In this document: positions 63,259-64,000 of the stretch, piece after piece
How positions within the stretch are numbered: position 1 is the first letter of the stretch
Layout of the letters: each line of letters starts with the position of its first letter
The notes under the pieces: generated by a model
What the model saw: only the letters and a program-made list of their open reading frames with translations
What the model was told of the DNA's origin: nothing
Database searches by the model: none
Position numbers and translations under genes: made by a program
Assembly: GCA_900074885.1 (NCBI GenBank)
Contig: FJUW01000089.1
Location: forward strand, 1 to 64,000
DNA from: Rhynchosporium graminicola
Lineage: Eukaryota; Ascomycota; Leotiomycetes; Helotiales; Ploettnerulaceae
Length of the DNA stretch: 64,000 nt
Reading direction: 5' to 3'

Positions 63259-64000
63259 TGTTGATACGATGAATTGTGTTATGAAGTCGTGATAAGGTGC
63301 GCCTTGGAGAAAAGAGGAACATGAATTATTTTCGGGCTAGTGGTTCTGCCTGCACACACCGCCTCCTGCGGCCGCTCTTCGAAGCCATCCTAAAGAAGCT
63401 TGAACTCAACAATGCGTCGCTTATTTCCTACATCAGAAAAGGAAGATATCTCACGTTGGGAGGATGCAAGAGTTGTCCTACATGTTCTACTTTTCGAAGG
63501 ACCCTTAAACTGCTCAAATAGGCTTTTCTGACCTAGCTCTATCGAAGGCCAAGAAAGAAGTGGCTGACATTGACGAAGCTAATTGCTTCGTGACAAGAAA
63601 TACTATTCGTCGAATGCAAAGTCTCGCAAAATTTTGCCACTTCATATTGATAGTCAAGCGAAGTGTTGAACTGGTTTCATGACTTTCAAGTTCTTATATC
63701 ACGATGTGAGGCCTTACAAAACTTCGCTGATTCTTGCTACCAATGAAGGAATGGATGTCTTGCGATTTCCATTACGATACAGACAGCGACAGGTTTCGAA
63801 TGGTATAATTTTGCTTCAATAATCCTAGTTAGATAGATGAACAATAATACTATTGACCATTCCTAGCTAGTCATCATAAATTCATAAATTCATCCTCTCT
63901 GTCTTTTCCCAAGTCATCCCAAGTGACCCAGAATAACAGTCGATAAGAGTAAATAGTGCATATAAAGCAACCAACTACTGTTAGAACAGAGTGAAGAGAC
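63259..64000. other. Upstream region of DBP9; no gene seen
   Basis: This includes the DBP9 promoter. A 74-codon plus-strand open frame at 63297-63521 has no recognisable feature. Confidence 0.5.

Overview
This is a window of nuclear DNA from a filamentous ascomycete (Pezizomycotina). Evidence for this: short GT-AG introns of about 46-127 nt, the gene families present (2EXR-domain proteins, a fungal rhodopsin-domain membrane protein, an ACS-family MFS transporter), and LTR retrotransposons wrecked by C-to-T/G-to-A changes typical of repeat-induced point mutation (RIP). A leotiomycete (Helotiales-like) host is my guess from the gene families, not proven.

Layout. About 1-17.2 kb is an AT-rich transposon graveyard with no host gene. 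Two Ty3/Gypsy families, here called A (268-bp LTR) and B (249-bp LTR), are nested in each other. A minus-strand A element (5' LTR 15617-15884) is split by a complete B element (6793-14671, target duplication GTAAG) and cut at 4924 by a plus-strand A LTR. Further left lie a truncated second B element and the LTR of another A. A Ty1/Copia RT-RNase H relic sits at 16.3-17.2 kb. The B element holds a 520-N assembly gap flanked by a 782-bp duplication that is almost surely an assembly error.

From 17.2 kb on, the sequence is gene-bearing with ordinary base composition. In order: an MFS transporter (19084-21138, +), a 2EXR protein (22703-23781, +), a decayed 2EXR paralogue with in-frame stops (24722-25707, +), a SAM methyltransferase (26275-26997, -), a third 2EXR protein (28970-30052, +), an arylamine N-acetyltransferase (30903-31985, -), a long microsatellite-rich gene-free stretch, a small acidic protein of unknown function (35025-35690, +), a SET-domain protein (38995-40026, +), cohesin subunit SMC3 (40694-44464, -), RIO1 kinase (44862-46593, +), a rhodopsin-domain membrane protein (49782-51284, +), a 1745-residue disordered/coiled-coil protein of unknown function (54591-59945, -), and the DEAD-box helicase DBP9 (61341-63258, -).

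How the genes relate. SMC3 and RIO1 are divergent from a shared 397-bp intergenic region. RIO1 (40S maturation) and DBP9 (60S biogenesis) are both ribosome-assembly factors and SMC3 is a cohesion factor, so the right half is mostly housekeeping, while the 19-35 kb part is more accessory (transport, 2EXR paralogues, NAT). No operon, CRISPR, tRNA or rRNA was found, and no clear new molecular system. The best leads are the large unknown protein, the 2EXR cluster, and the transposon nest with its assembly fault.
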